Assembly (NCBI RefSeq): GCF_902150035.1 | Contig: NZ_LR597504.1 | Span: 62,001-126,000, forward strand | Length of the DNA: 64,000 bases | Direction of reading: 5' to 3' | DNA from: Enorma burkinafasonensis | GTDB taxonomy: Bacteria > Actinomycetota > Coriobacteriia > Coriobacteriales > Coriobacteriaceae | In this document: piece after piece, positions 33,619 to 42,572 of the stretch | How the letters are laid out: every line of letters starts with the position of its first letter | How positions within the stretch are numbered: position 1 is the first letter of the stretch | The notes under the pieces: model-generated | Told to the model about the DNA's origin: nothing | The model's input: only the letters and a program-made list of their open reading frames with translations | Database searches by the model: none | Made by a program: the position numbers and the translations under genes

Positions 33619-34266
33619 CTAGCCGGAGCGTCCGGCGAGCTCGGCGTTCGCCGCGGCGATGATGCGCTCCGCCGCGCCCGCGTCGAGCGGGCGGATGGGG
33701 GAGGGGAGCGCCGGCGCCTCGCCGAGGCACTTCTCCAACCAGACGATACCGAGCCAGCGGCCGAGCTTGTGGGCGCACGAGGGGAACAGGGCGCGCTGTA
33801 TGTAGCCGTGCCGCTCGTGGAACGCGATGGAGCCGGCGTTCTCGGCACAGATGCAGGCCTCGGCGTTCACGATGCCCTGGGCGGCCATGAGGCGCTCGAG
33901 CGCGTCGATGAGGACGGCGCCCAGGCCCCGCCCGCAGAGCTCGGGCGCAAGGTAGATCGAGGTCTCCGCCGACCACTGGTAGGCCGCGCGGTGGCCGAAG
34001 GCGCCGTAGTAGGCGAAGCCCACGATGCGCGCGCCCAGGGCAGCGGCGCCGGGGGCCGTGGGGTCGCAGCCGTCGCGGCCACCGGGCAGCTCCTCGAGCA
34101 AGAGGTAGGCGTAGCGGCCGAGCGTCTCGGCGATGCGCCCGGTGAACTCATCCACCGTGGGCACCGCGAGCTCGAAGCTCACCGTGGTGCGCTCGATATA
34201 GGGGGCGTACACCTCAAGGATGCCCGCGGCATCACCGGGCGTGGCGGTGCGGATTTGGTATGGCAT
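33619..34266 (-). CDS. GNAT N-acetyltransferase, phosphinothricin acetyltransferase-like
   Basis: A 215-residue enzyme. The GNAT core contains IRTATPGDAAGILEVYAPYIERTTVSFE at the N-terminus, typical of the Pat/Bar group. The acetyl-CoA loop is in SIYLAPELCGRGLGAVLI, followed by AEACICAENAGSIAFHERHGY. The last about 45 residues (after VWLEKCLGE) are an extra tail. It would transfer acetyl from acetyl-CoA to an amine such as an amino acid or toxin. Substrate uncertain. The ATG at 34266 has GGAGGG upstream. Confidence 0.85.
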   Translation of the reverse strand: MPYQIRTATPGDAAGILEVYAPYIERTTVSFELAVPTVDEFTGRIAETLGRYAYLLLEELPGGRDGCDPTAPGAAALGARIVGFAYYGAFGHRAAYQWSAETSIYLAPELCGRGLGAVLIDALERLMAAQGIVNAEACICAENAGSIAFHERHGYIQRALFPSCAHKLGRWLGIVWLEKCLGEAPALPSPIRPLDAGAAERIIAAANAELAGRSG

Positions 34267-34424
34267 GGAGCCCTCCGGAAGAAAAGGGCGCGTTAGGGGA
34301 ATAATGTCCCAAACCGCGCCGCCGAGACGTGCGCGCGGCCCGCCCGCGCGCTTGCATGACCAGTCTAGCGCCGCGTGCGGTACAATGTGGATGTTCTTTC
34401 GAGATGAGACAAGGAGGCCTGGTT

Positions 34425-35153
34425 ATGGCTTCGGACGCAAAGAAAATCCTGCTCGTCGAGGACGAGAAGGCCATTCGCGACGCCGTCGCGGCGTACCTCG
34501 AGCGCGAGGGCTACTGGGTCGTCGGCGTCGGCGACGGTCAATCGGCCGTTGAAGAGTTCGAGAAGCATCAGTTCGACCTCATCGTGCTCGACCTCATGCT
34601 CCCGAAGCTCTCGGGCGAGCGCGTCTGCCGCGCCATCCGCGACACCTCCGATGTACCCATCATCATGCTGACCGCCAAGGGCGAGGTCGAGGACCGCATC
34701 ATCGGCCTCGAGCTCGGCGCGGACGACTATCTCATCAAGCCCTTCTCGCCCCGTGAGCTGGTGGCCCGCGTGCGCGCCCTGTTCCGCCGCGCACACCAGA
34801 GCGATGAGCCGCAGATCGAGGTGCTCGACTTCGGCGACCTGGTGATCGACATCTCCGGCCACAAGATCCTGGTCGAGGGCAAGGAGGTCGACCTCACCGC
34901 CTCCGAGTTCAAGCTGCTCACCACCCTCGCCCGCCATCCCGGCCGCGTGTACAACCGCATGGAGCTCGTCGAGAAGGTGCTCGGCTACGATTTCGAGGGC
35001 TACGAGCGCACCATCGACAGCCACGTCAAGAACCTGCGCGCCAAGCTGGGCGACGACCCCAAGCATCCCAAGTGGCTCTACACCGTGCATGGCGTGGGCT
35101 ACCGTTTCGAGGCCCCGGCCCAGAACGCAGACGACAAGGCTGCCGCTAAGTAG
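34425..35153 (+). CDS. OmpR/PhoB-family response regulator
   Basis: A 242-residue regulator. The receiver domain has the acidic pocket VEDEKA, phosphorylated Asp56 in IVLDLMLP, the switch Thr in IIMLTAKG and Lys in LIKPFSP. The C-terminal winged helix has DLTASEFKLLTTLARHPGRV and the recognition region YERTIDSHVKNLRAKL, ending YTVHGVGYRF. The ATG at 34425 follows AAGGAGG. The histidine kinase gene starts 11 bp after its stop. PhoP/WalR-like by sequence type; targets unknown, but the 11-bp-periodic repeats at 60611-60660 are candidates. Confidence 0.94.
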   Translation: MASDAKKILLVEDEKAIRDAVAAYLEREGYWVVGVGDGQSAVEEFEKHQFDLIVLDLMLPKLSGERVCRAIRDTSDVPIIMLTAKGEVEDRIIGLELGADDYLIKPFSPRELVARVRALFRRAHQSDEPQIEVLDFGDLVIDISGHKILVEGKEVDLTASEFKLLTTLARHPGRVYNRMELVEKVLGYDFEGYERTIDSHVKNLRAKLGDDPKHPKWLYTVHGVGYRFEAPAQNADDKAAAK

Positions 35154-35164
35154 AGAGGGCGCCC

Positions 35165-36859
35165 ATGCTGCCCGCGCGCGTGGAGATCGGACAGAGGCAT
35201 AAGCAGAGCGACGAGGCGAATTCCCCGGCACGGTGGAATACGCCTCGTTCCGATGGACGCACCGGCATGAGCTACACCTCGCGCATGGCAGCCTCGTTCG
35301 CCCTCACTTCGGTGATGACGGTCGCGGTGCTCGTGACCGTGGTCACGGTGGTGTGGAGCGGCGTGTTCACCGACTACACGCGCGAGAACATCACCGAGAT
35401 CGCGCAGCTCACCGCCCAACGCCTGGCGGAGTCCTATGAGGAAGACGGCGTGTGGAGCACGGAGTTCCTCGCGTCGGTCGCCGAGTCGAGTCTGGTCTCG
35501 GACGATATCGGCATGCAGGTCGCCGACACGGACGGCACGATCCTCTACGATGACTCGTGGCCCGCAGCCGCGATCGCCGCCGAGGTGCGGCGCAGCCAGG
35601 ATGCCGCCGAGGCTGAGGCCGCCGCCGAGGCCGCTGCGGAAGCGGGCGCCGGCGCGGGCGAAGGCGCCGACACGGCGGGCGACGCGACGGCAGACGGCGA
35701 CGCCGCGCCCGAGCTCACGGAGGGGACCGCATCCGAGGAAGAGGATGACGAGGAGGTCGACCTCCACGGCCTCACCTCGAGCGCCCCGACCGACGCCGCG
35801 GCTTCCGTCACGCGCGACATCGTGCTATCCGATGGCGAGCCGGTCGGTCAGGTGCGCCTGTGGGTGCTCGGCTCCGACGCGCTGCTCAGCCGTGCCGACA
35901 CCGCCTTCCGCGAGCGCACCTTCAACGCCATGTTCCTCGCCGCGGTCATCGCGGTGGCGATCTCGCTCATCATCGGCTTACTCGTCTCGCGGATGCTCAC
36001 CAACCCGCTGCGCCGCATCACCGGCACCGCCAAGCAGATCCGCGACGGCGACCTCTCGGCCCGCACGGGCCTGCGCGGCGACGACGAGATCGACCGGCTC
36101 GGCGAGACCTTCGACGAGATGGCGACCTCGCTCGAGAAGGACCTCAAGCACGAGCGCCGCATCACCTCCGACGTCGCGCACGAGCTGCGCACCCCGCTCA
36201 TGGCCATGCTCGCGACCGTGGAGGCCATGCAGGACGGCGTGCTGCCTGCAGACGACGAGCACCTGGAGACCGTCGCCTCCGAGACGCGCCGCCTCTCCCG
36301 CCTGGTCCAGCAGATGCTCGACCTCTCGCGCATGGAGAACCGCACGGCCCCGCTCAAGCTCGAGCCGGTGGACATCGTCCCCTTCGTGCAGCGCATCGTC
36401 GACAGCCAGCAGCAGCTCTTCCAGGCGCGCGATCTGCGCCTGCGCTTCGCCGACGAGATGCAGGGGCGCCCCGCCACCATCGAGGTCGACCCGGACATGA
36501 TCACCCAGGCCGTCATCAACCTGCTGAGCAACGCCATGCGCTACACGCCCGAGGGCGGCTGGGTCGTGGCGTCTGTCGCGGGCGACCGCCGCTACATCAT
36601 GATCTCGGTCAAGGACACCGGCATCGGCATCGCCAAGGAGGACCTGTCGCGCATCTTCGGCCGCTTCTGGCGCGCCGACGCGAGCCGCGCGCGCGAGGCG
36701 GGCGGCCTCGGCGTGGGCCTCTCGGTGACCAAGCAGATCGTCGAGCGCCATCACGGGTTCATCTCGGTCGAGTCGGAACTTGAAAAAGGTACGACCTTTA
36801 CGATTCATCTCCCGCGTGAGGCCACGCCGGAAGCTTCATCCTCTACAATAGAGCATTAG
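35165..36859 (+). CDS. Membrane sensor histidine kinase
   Basis: A 564-residue kinase, partner of the preceding regulator. Order: N-terminal membrane helix (SFALTSVMTVAVLVTVVTVVW), an extracytoplasmic sensor interrupted by a low-complexity Ala/Glu/Asp stretch of about 70 residues (near 35580-35760), a second helix (FLAAVIAVAISLIIGLLVS), HAMP, the H-box DVAHELRTPL with phosphorylated His339, the N-box NLLSNAMRYT and G-boxes DTGIGI and GGLGVGLSV. The start at 35165 has GAGAGGG upstream; a shorter in-frame ATG at 35267 is possible. The acidic insert is unusual for this family and could contact the wall or cations. Confidence 0.92.
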   Translation: MLPARVEIGQRHKQSDEANSPARWNTPRSDGRTGMSYTSRMAASFALTSVMTVAVLVTVVTVVWSGVFTDYTRENITEIAQLTAQRLAESYEEDGVWSTEFLASVAESSLVSDDIGMQVADTDGTILYDDSWPAAAIAAEVRRSQDAAEAEAAAEAAAEAGAGAGEGADTAGDATADGDAAPELTEGTASEEEDDEEVDLHGLTSSAPTDAAASVTRDIVLSDGEPVGQVRLWVLGSDALLSRADTAFRERTFNAMFLAAVIAVAISLIIGLLVSRMLTNPLRRITGTAKQIRDGDLSARTGLRGDDEIDRLGETFDEMATSLEKDLKHERRITSDVAHELRTPLMAMLATVEAMQDGVLPADDEHLETVASETRRLSRLVQQMLDLSRMENRTAPLKLEPVDIVPFVQRIVDSQQQLFQARDLRLRFADEMQGRPATIEVDPDMITQAVINLLSNAMRYTPEGGWVVASVAGDRRYIMISVKDTGIGIAKEDLSRIFGRFWRADASRAREAGGLGVGLSVTKQIVERHHGFISVESELEKGTTFTIHLPREATPEASSSTIEH

Positions 36860-36944
36860 GTTGCCGCACCTGCCGCCCGCATCCGCGCCAGGGCGCCCGG
36901 TGCCGGCCCGCGTACACCACTATCGGATAGAGGAGTTGACTCTC

Positions 36945-37832
36945 GTGGCCCACATGGAACGCCGCCCCGACTCGCACGGCAAGGTTCGCGATATCTACCA
37001 GGCAGGCGACAACCTGCTCATGGTCGCGACCGACCGCATCTCCGCGTTCGACTACATCCTGCCCGACGAGATCCCGTTCAAGGGCGAGGTACTCAACCGC
37101 ATCTCGGCCTTCTGGTTCGAGAAGTTCGCCGACCTGGTGCCAAACCACCTTGTGAGCATCGACGTTGCCGACTTCCCCGCGGAGTTCGCCGAGTACCGCG
37201 ACTACCTCGCCGGCCGCTCCATGCTCGTGCGCCGCGCCGAGCCCATCATGATCGAGTGCATCGTACGCGGGTACCTCACCGGCTCGGGCAAGAAGACCTA
37301 CGACGCTGACGGCACCGTGTGCGGCATCAAGCTGCCCGCCGGCCTCGTCGAGGCCTCGAAGCTCCCCGAGCCCATCTTCACGCCGTCCACCAAGGCCGCG
37401 ATCGGCGACCATGACGAGAACATCTCGTTCGACCGCACGGTCGAGCTCGTGGGCGCCGACGTGGCCGAGCAGATCCGCGACCTCTCGCTCAAGATCTACA
37501 CCGCCGCGAGCGACTACGCGGCGACCCGCGGCATCATCATCGCCGACACCAAGTTCGAGTTCGGCATCATCGACGGCAAGGTCACCCTCATCGACGAGTG
37601 CCTGACCCCCGACTCGAGCCGCTTCTGGCCCGCCGACTCCTACGAGGAGGGCAAGGTCCAGCCGAGCTACGACAAACAGTATGTTCGCGACTGGCTGCGC
37701 GCCAACTGGGACATGACCGGCGACGCGCCGCACCTGCCGGCTGAGGTCGTCGAGGGCACGTCCGCGCGCTACCGCGAGGCGTACCAGATCATCACCGGCA
37801 CCGAGTTCGCAAGCATGAAGGAGAACGCATAA
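36945..37832 (+). CDS. purC: Phosphoribosylaminoimidazole-succinocarboxamide synthase
   Basis: A 295-residue SAICAR synthetase that joins CAIR and aspartate with ATP in purine synthesis. Conserved parts are HGKVRDIYQAGDNLLMVATDR, SAFDYILPDEIPFKG, RRAEPIMIECIVRGYLTGS, FTPSTKA and DTKFEFGI followed by IDECLTPDSSRFWP. This is the long PurC type with an SFDRTVELVGAD segment. I prefer the GTG at 36945, 9 bp after AGGAG; the ATG at 36954 is too far from a ribosome-binding site. The next gene starts directly after the stop. Confidence 0.94.
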   Translation: MAHMERRPDSHGKVRDIYQAGDNLLMVATDRISAFDYILPDEIPFKGEVLNRISAFWFEKFADLVPNHLVSIDVADFPAEFAEYRDYLAGRSMLVRRAEPIMIECIVRGYLTGSGKKTYDADGTVCGIKLPAGLVEASKLPEPIFTPSTKAAIGDHDENISFDRTVELVGADVAEQIRDLSLKIYTAASDYAATRGIIIADTKFEFGIIDGKVTLIDECLTPDSSRFWPADSYEEGKVQPSYDKQYVRDWLRANWDMTGDAPHLPAEVVEGTSARYREAYQIITGTEFASMKENA

Positions 37833-38489
37833 GTGAGCATCCGTAGCGCCAACAACAAGCGTACGCAGAACCATGAGTACACCGGGGCGGCCCGCAGGTC
37901 CGCCTCGTCCGCCAAGCCGGCCCGCGCCGCGGCCAGCTCGGTGCGCGTGGTGCCCGCCACGTCGAAGGAGCGCCGCCGCGAGCTGCAGCAGGGCGAGTCG
38001 CTCGAGGGCTTGTCCAAGGAGGAGAAGAAGGCCCGCAAGCAGGAGATGCGCCTGCGCGAGGACCGCATGATGTCCGCGGCCAACATCCTCATGAAGCGCG
38101 ACGACGAGTACAACAAGAAGCGCTACATCTTCTGGGCGCTCGTCATCGTGGGCATGGTCGTCGCCCTCGCTGTGTGGCTGCTCATGTCCTTCTCTCCCAC
38201 GATCGGCCAGAGCCCGGTCGTCCAGTTCGGTGGCATCATCATCGCCTACGCCGCGGTGATCGGCGGCTTCATCTACGACCTCGTGGCGATCCGCCCCATC
38301 CGCAACTACTACAAGGCGACCGTCGCCGGCATGACCGATCGCAAGGTCCTCGACGTGCTGGAGGAGTCCGCCAAGGAGGACGAGCGCAAGCGCGCGGAGA
38401 AGAAGGCCGCCAAGGACGAGGCTCCCGCCGAGGAGGCCGAGGCGCCCCGCAAGCGCGGCCCCAAGAAGAACCATCGCTCGCGCCACTAG
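37833..38489 (+). CDS. Basic membrane protein with two spans, function unknown
   Basis: A 218-residue protein. GTG start immediately after the purC stop, with AAGGAG inside the purC end, so it is translationally coupled. The N-terminal about 85 residues are strongly basic, with likely coiled coil (SKEEKKARKQEMRLREDRM). Two adjacent membrane helices follow (FWALVIVGMVVALAVWLLM and GGIIIAYAAVIGGFIYDLV), then a charged Lys/Glu/Ala tail ending in basic residues. No named family recognised. The basic tails suggest contact with nucleic acid or membrane lipids, but this is inference. Confidence 0.75.
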   Translation: MSIRSANNKRTQNHEYTGAARRSASSAKPARAAASSVRVVPATSKERRRELQQGESLEGLSKEEKKARKQEMRLREDRMMSAANILMKRDDEYNKKRYIFWALVIVGMVVALAVWLLMSFSPTIGQSPVVQFGGIIIAYAAVIGGFIYDLVAIRPIRNYYKATVAGMTDRKVLDVLEESAKEDERKRAEKKAAKDEAPAEEAEAPRKRGPKKNHRSRH

Positions 38490-38498
38490 GGAGCAGCT

Positions 38499-39779
38499 AT
38501 GATCAAGGCGGCCCTGACCGTTGAGGACGCACAGGCCGGCATGCAGGCCATAGCGCCCGCCATCGAGCGCTACGCCCAGCTCATCGTCCGCAAGGGCGTG
38601 AACGTCAAGCCGGGGCAGGAGGTCGCGATCCAGGCCCCGGTCGAGTCGGCGGCGTTCGTGCGCACGCTGGTCGCCGAGGCCTACCGCGCCGGCGCCGGGC
38701 ACGTGACCGTCATCTGGGGCGACGACGCCGTCTCGCGCCTGACCTACGAGAACGTCGACGTGTCATGGTTCGAGGAGACGCCTGCCTGGCAGCGCCTGCA
38801 GCTCGACTCGCTCGCCGAGGCCGGGGCCTGCTTCATCTTCCTTGAGGGCGCCGACCCCGAGGCGCTTGCCGGTATCGACCCGGCCAAGCCCGCCGCCGCC
38901 TCGAAGGCGCGCAACACCCAATGCGCCGTCTTCCGCCGCGGGCTCGACTTCAACCTCAACCCCTGGTGCATCGCCGGCGCGCCGGTTGCCGCCTGGGCGC
39001 GCCAGGTGTTCCCGCGCGTGCCCGACGAGGTCGCCGTCTACAAGCTCTGGTGCGAGATTCTCGCGGCCGCCCGTGCCGACGGCACCGACCCCGAGAGCGA
39101 CTGGGAGCTCCATGACGCGACGTTCGAGAAGAACCTGCGCTTTCTGAACGAGCGCCACTTCGACGCGCTGCGCTACGAGTCGGCGAACGGCACCGAGCTC
39201 ACCGTCGGCCTCGCCGACCGGCACATCTGGGCGGGCGGCAAGTGCGAGACGCCCGACGGCCACGAGTTCTTCCCCAACATCCCCACGGAGGAGGTCTTCA
39301 CCTCACCGGACCGCCTGCGCGCCGAGGGCATCGTGTACTCGACGATGCCGCTCATCCACCACGGCAACAAGGTGAACCGGTTCTGGCTGCGCTTCGAGGG
39401 CGGTCGCGTGGTCGACTACGGTGCCGAGCAGGGGCTCGAGACACTCCGCAGCATCATCGAGACCGATGAGGGGGCGCGCCGCCTAGGCGAGGTCGCGCTC
39501 ATCTCCAAGAACACCCCCATCCGCGAGAGCGAGACGCTGTTCTTCGACACCCTCTACGACGAGAACGCGAGCTGCCACCTGGCGCTCGGCATCGGGTTCC
39601 CGGAGTGCTACGATGGCGGCTACGACCTCTCGCCCGAGGAGCTGCGCGAGCGCGGCGTGAACACGTCGAGCACGCACGTCGACTTCATGATCGGGGCGGA
39701 CGACCTTACCGTGACCGGCATCATGGCCGACGGCACCGAGGTCCCGGTGTTCGTGAACGGCCAGTGGAGCTGGGAGTAG
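38499..39779 (+). CDS. M29-family aminopeptidase (AmpS/thermophilic type)
   Basis: A 426-residue metallo-aminopeptidase. N-terminal family region YAQLIVRKGVNVKPGQEVAI is followed by VTVIWGDDAVSR. The two-metal catalytic domain shows NIPTEEVFTSPDR, the Glu in RESETLFFD, SCHLALGIGFPECYDGG with ligand His and active Tyr, and SSTHVDFMIG with the final His-Asp pair. It removes N-terminal amino acids from peptides in the cytoplasm. The ATG at 38499 follows AGGGAGC; the gap to the preceding gene is 9 bp, so it is probably in the purC operon. Confidence 0.92.
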   Translation: MIKAALTVEDAQAGMQAIAPAIERYAQLIVRKGVNVKPGQEVAIQAPVESAAFVRTLVAEAYRAGAGHVTVIWGDDAVSRLTYENVDVSWFEETPAWQRLQLDSLAEAGACFIFLEGADPEALAGIDPAKPAAASKARNTQCAVFRRGLDFNLNPWCIAGAPVAAWARQVFPRVPDEVAVYKLWCEILAAARADGTDPESDWELHDATFEKNLRFLNERHFDALRYESANGTELTVGLADRHIWAGGKCETPDGHEFFPNIPTEEVFTSPDRLRAEGIVYSTMPLIHHGNKVNRFWLRFEGGRVVDYGAEQGLETLRSIIETDEGARRLGEVALISKNTPIRESETLFFDTLYDENASCHLALGIGFPECYDGGYDLSPEELRERGVNTSSTHVDFMIGADDLTVTGIMADGTEVPVFVNGQWSWE

Positions 39780-39844
39780 GGATAGGGGCCCCTGTGCCGC
39801 GTCCATGATGCGCGGGCGTTGGCCATCGTAACGTTTCTGCATTG

Positions 39845-39877
39845 CAAAACGGGCCGGCACCTTGCGTGCACGGCCCG
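39845..39877 (-). terminator. Intrinsic terminator of tRNA-Lys
   Basis: CGGGCCG (39850-39856) and CGGCCCG (39871-39877) form a stem followed on the minus strand by TTTTGC. Confidence 0.6.
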
Positions 39878-39892
39878 CGGGCGTCTTCGGGG

Positions 39893-39965
39893 TGGGCCGT
39901 TAGGGGTTCGAACCCTAGACCTTGGGATTAAAAGTCCCCTGCTCTGCCAGCTGAGCTAACGGCCC
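39893..39965 (-). tRNA. tRNA-Lys (TTT anticodon), CCA not encoded
   Basis: Read on the minus strand: acceptor GGGCCGT/ACGGCCC, anticodon loop CTTTTAA, T-arm GTTCGAACC, discriminator A. The next bases are CCC, not CCA, so CCA must be added after transcription. The other three tRNAs here encode CCA. Upstream, TGTTACAAT (39975-39983 on the minus strand) looks like an extended -10 promoter element. Confidence 0.95.
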
Positions 39966-40082
39966 GTGAGCGCTATTGTAACACGGTGGCGTAGATGCCG
40001 GGGCGCGGCACCCGTGCGCGCTCGCCCTGCGCCTAGGCGACAAATGCGAATTGTCGGGCGGCGGCGTCGAGATTTTCACCCG

Positions 40083-41282
40083 CTACGATTCGAGCAGGGC
40101 GGGATCCGCGTGCGCGCGGAGTATGTCGCGCACGTGGAAGGCGAGGCTCAGTTCCTCGCGGGATGTGAAGTCGGACAGGTCGCGCCCCAGGATGCGCTCG
40201 ATATGCTCGATGCGGTAGCCGACGGTGTTGCGGTGCACGTAGAGCTCCTCGGCAACCGCTTTGATGCTGCCGCCATGGGCGAGGTAGAGGCGCAAGAGCT
40301 CGGTGAACTCGGTGCCCTCATGGCGGTCGTGCTCCTCGAGGGGTTTGAGCGTCGAGGCGTGATAATCGGCCAGTACCCCCATGTCGTCGAGACCGAGAAG
40401 CAGGCGAAACGCCCCCATGGTGTCGTAGTCCGCGACGGGCACGGCGGCGCTGTGCGAGCCTTGCAGCAGGGAGATGTCCAGCGCCTGCCTGAAGCTCTTC
40501 GAGAGGTCGGTCAGGCGCTCGACGCGGCCACCCAAAGCGCAGCAGATGGTCGCGCTGTTGAACAGGAGCGTGTTGCAGGATGTCACGATCCGCTCGAGCA
40601 TCTCGTGCGCGGCGCTGGTGCCCTCTTGAGGAAAGACGAGCGCGTAGCGCCCCGAGATCTCGAGCGGGATGGCCTTCCACTCGTTGGCGGCCAGTTCGTT
40701 TTCGACCATGCGCCGGACGGCCCGCATCTGATCATCGCGTGCCGAGCCCGGAAGGATGCCCTCAAGGTGGAAGACCGCGACCCGATAGGGACCTCCGTAC
40801 GTGACCCCCTCCTGTCGGAGTGTGTGGGCGTGCAGCTCTGCCTGGTCGGGATATTGGATGATGCCTCGAAGCGAGGTGGCCACCTGCGATGCCCATCGTT
40901 CGTGATCGATGATCTCGCGGCTGAAGGTGTACATGATATCGGGGATGTGGACCGACCAGGGGATTTGGAAGAGGGGAAAGTCGTGGGTATCGCAGAATGC
41001 CACGACGTCCTCGGGAACCCGGGAGATGTAGGGGCCGGTGTTGACCACGACGGCGCTCGCGAACTCGTCGTAGATGGACTCTACGAGTGGGGCGAGCTGA
41101 TCGGGGCCCCCGATGCCGGATCCGGTGATGAAGACGAGCTCCTGGCCCCTCAGGAAGCTGGCGACCTCCTCGGTCTCCACCGTGTGCATCCAGCGGACGG
41201 GAGTGTTGGGGACACCGTCCGCGCCGGCGAGAAGCTCGAGGTCGGGACAGAGCTCGCAGAGGCGCTTGAGGCTGACGGCCAT
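40083..41282 (-). CDS. PucR-family transcriptional regulator
   Basis: A 399-residue regulator. The N-terminal PucR sensor domain (LKRLCELCPDLELLAGADG, VRWMHTVETEEVASFLRGQELVF) is followed by a GGDEF-like middle region (AVFHLEGILPGS, RYALVFPQEG). The C-terminal HTH_30 domain has TELLRLYLAHGGSIKAVAEELYVHRNTVGYRI. The ATG at 41282 has GGAGGA upstream. It is divergent from the SIS/PTS operon, with 145 bp between them, so it most likely regulates that operon. The founding member controls purine catabolism, but the family is broad (CdaR, sugar and amino-acid regulators). Confidence 0.9.
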   Translation of the reverse strand: MAVSLKRLCELCPDLELLAGADGVPNTPVRWMHTVETEEVASFLRGQELVFITGSGIGGPDQLAPLVESIYDEFASAVVVNTGPYISRVPEDVVAFCDTHDFPLFQIPWSVHIPDIMYTFSREIIDHERWASQVATSLRGIIQYPDQAELHAHTLRQEGVTYGGPYRVAVFHLEGILPGSARDDQMRAVRRMVENELAANEWKAIPLEISGRYALVFPQEGTSAAHEMLERIVTSCNTLLFNSATICCALGGRVERLTDLSKSFRQALDISLLQGSHSAAVPVADYDTMGAFRLLLGLDDMGVLADYHASTLKPLEEHDRHEGTEFTELLRLYLAHGGSIKAVAEELYVHRNTVGYRIEHIERILGRDLSDFTSREELSLAFHVRDILRAHADPALLES

Positions 41283-41337
41283 GGTTCCTCCCGATGGACG
41301 AGGTAGACATTTTAGGCTGAAGCACAAAGAGGTTCGG

Positions 41338-41389
41338 GATATGTTCACCATATCATAAGGTTTACAGCGCAGGATTTGTGGCCGTTATC
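41338..41389 (+). promoter_or_regulatory. Candidate operator and promoter of the SIS/PTS operon
   Basis: GATATG (41338-41343) and CATATC (41349-41354) form a perfect inverted repeat around 5 bp. Just downstream, TTTACA (41361-41366) and GTTATC (41384-41389) are 17 bp apart. The inverted repeat abuts the -35, a fitting place for an activator such as the divergent PucR protein. Confidence 0.5.
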
Positions 41390-41427
41390 GCTCAAGCGAG
41401 CACGGTGCACAAGGGAGAGGGGAACAC

Positions 41428-42492
41428 ATGGGAACCATGCTCGATACCATCGCGCGGATACCCGAGGCGACCCGCGCCATGGCGTGCCGGCGCGAAGACC
41501 GCACGGCACCGCTTTCGCGGCTGCTGGCATCCCTGGGCACCGAGCGCTGCCCCGAGCGCATCGTGTTCGTGGGCAGCGGTTCCTCATACAACAGTGCGCT
41601 CGCGGCGCTGCCGTTCTGTGACCGCGTGGGCATCGAGGCCTCGGCGCTCTATCCCAACCAGCTCTCGTACCGGACGACCATCAACGACCGCGACCTCTAT
41701 GTGTTCATCAGCCAGGGCGGGTCGACCAAGCTCGTGTTCAAGGGCTTGGAGAAGGTTCGCGCCGCAGGATGCCCGACGTGCTCGATCACCGCGAAGCTCG
41801 GTGCGCCGATTGCGCGTGCCGCCGACGCCGCCATCGAGATGGGCTGCGGGGATGAGGAATACGTCTATCGCACCATCGGCGTCTCCACCTCGATCGTGAG
41901 CTGCTGGCAGGTGGCCATGGCGCTCGCCGCCGCCCGGGGCAGCCTCGATGAGCGGGAGCTCGCCGCCCTCGACGGCCAGCTCGTGGACGCCGCCGGTACC
42001 CTCGATGATATCCGCGAGCGGGCGTGCATGTGGTTCGAGGACCATCGCTTCTCGCTGCTTCGCAAGAGCTACCTCATGTTCGCGGGCGCCAACGACCTCT
42101 ATGCCGTCGCGCGCGAGGCCGACATCAAGGCCATGGAGATGGTCCCCATCATCACGCGCAGCTACGAGCTCGAGGAGATCATCCACGGCCCGCAGAACGA
42201 GTTCGACGCGAACGGGGCCTTCTTCATCTTCGCGCGGGGTGCGGAAGATGCCGACAAGGCCCGGGCCATCGCGGCGTTCCTCGACCACGAGATCGGGTTC
42301 TGCGCGCTCGTGGGCGACATCGCGGAAGGCCGTCGAGACTTCGCGCTCACCGAGGCGAACGGCACCTTCGGTGCGCTCGCATACCTGACCTTCGGCCAGG
42401 TGCTTGCATACTGCTATGCGACGGCGCGGGGCCGCGACCTCAAGCGCCGCGTGAACGCGACGATGGACGGCTATATCAAAAAGACGCTCTAG
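41428..42492 (+). CDS. SIS-domain sugar isomerase/deglycase-like protein
   Basis: A 354-residue protein with two SIS domains and no glutaminase domain. Sugar-phosphate motifs are IVFVGSGSSYNSA, then LYVFISQGGSTK in the first domain, and a GlmS-like EEIIHGPQNEFDANG in the second. Related proteins deglycate fructoselysine- or glucoselysine-phosphate, or isomerise amino-sugar phosphates. Its lead position before mannose-family EIIB, EIIC and EIID implies that it acts on the phosphorylated product of that permease. The ATG at 41428 has AGAGGGG upstream. The exact substrate cannot be read from sequence. Confidence 0.85.
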   Translation: MGTMLDTIARIPEATRAMACRREDRTAPLSRLLASLGTERCPERIVFVGSGSSYNSALAALPFCDRVGIEASALYPNQLSYRTTINDRDLYVFISQGGSTKLVFKGLEKVRAAGCPTCSITAKLGAPIARAADAAIEMGCGDEEYVYRTIGVSTSIVSCWQVAMALAAARGSLDERELAALDGQLVDAAGTLDDIRERACMWFEDHRFSLLRKSYLMFAGANDLYAVAREADIKAMEMVPIITRSYELEEIIHGPQNEFDANGAFFIFARGAEDADKARAIAAFLDHEIGFCALVGDIAEGRRDFALTEANGTFGALAYLTFGQVLAYCYATARGRDLKRRVNATMDGYIKKTL

Positions 42493-42572
42493 CGTAGCGC
42501 CCGGTACCGGATGTGCCGGGTGCCCCTTCAAGTCATATCGGTCGAATCGGAAAGGAAGAGGGAGGGACAAGC

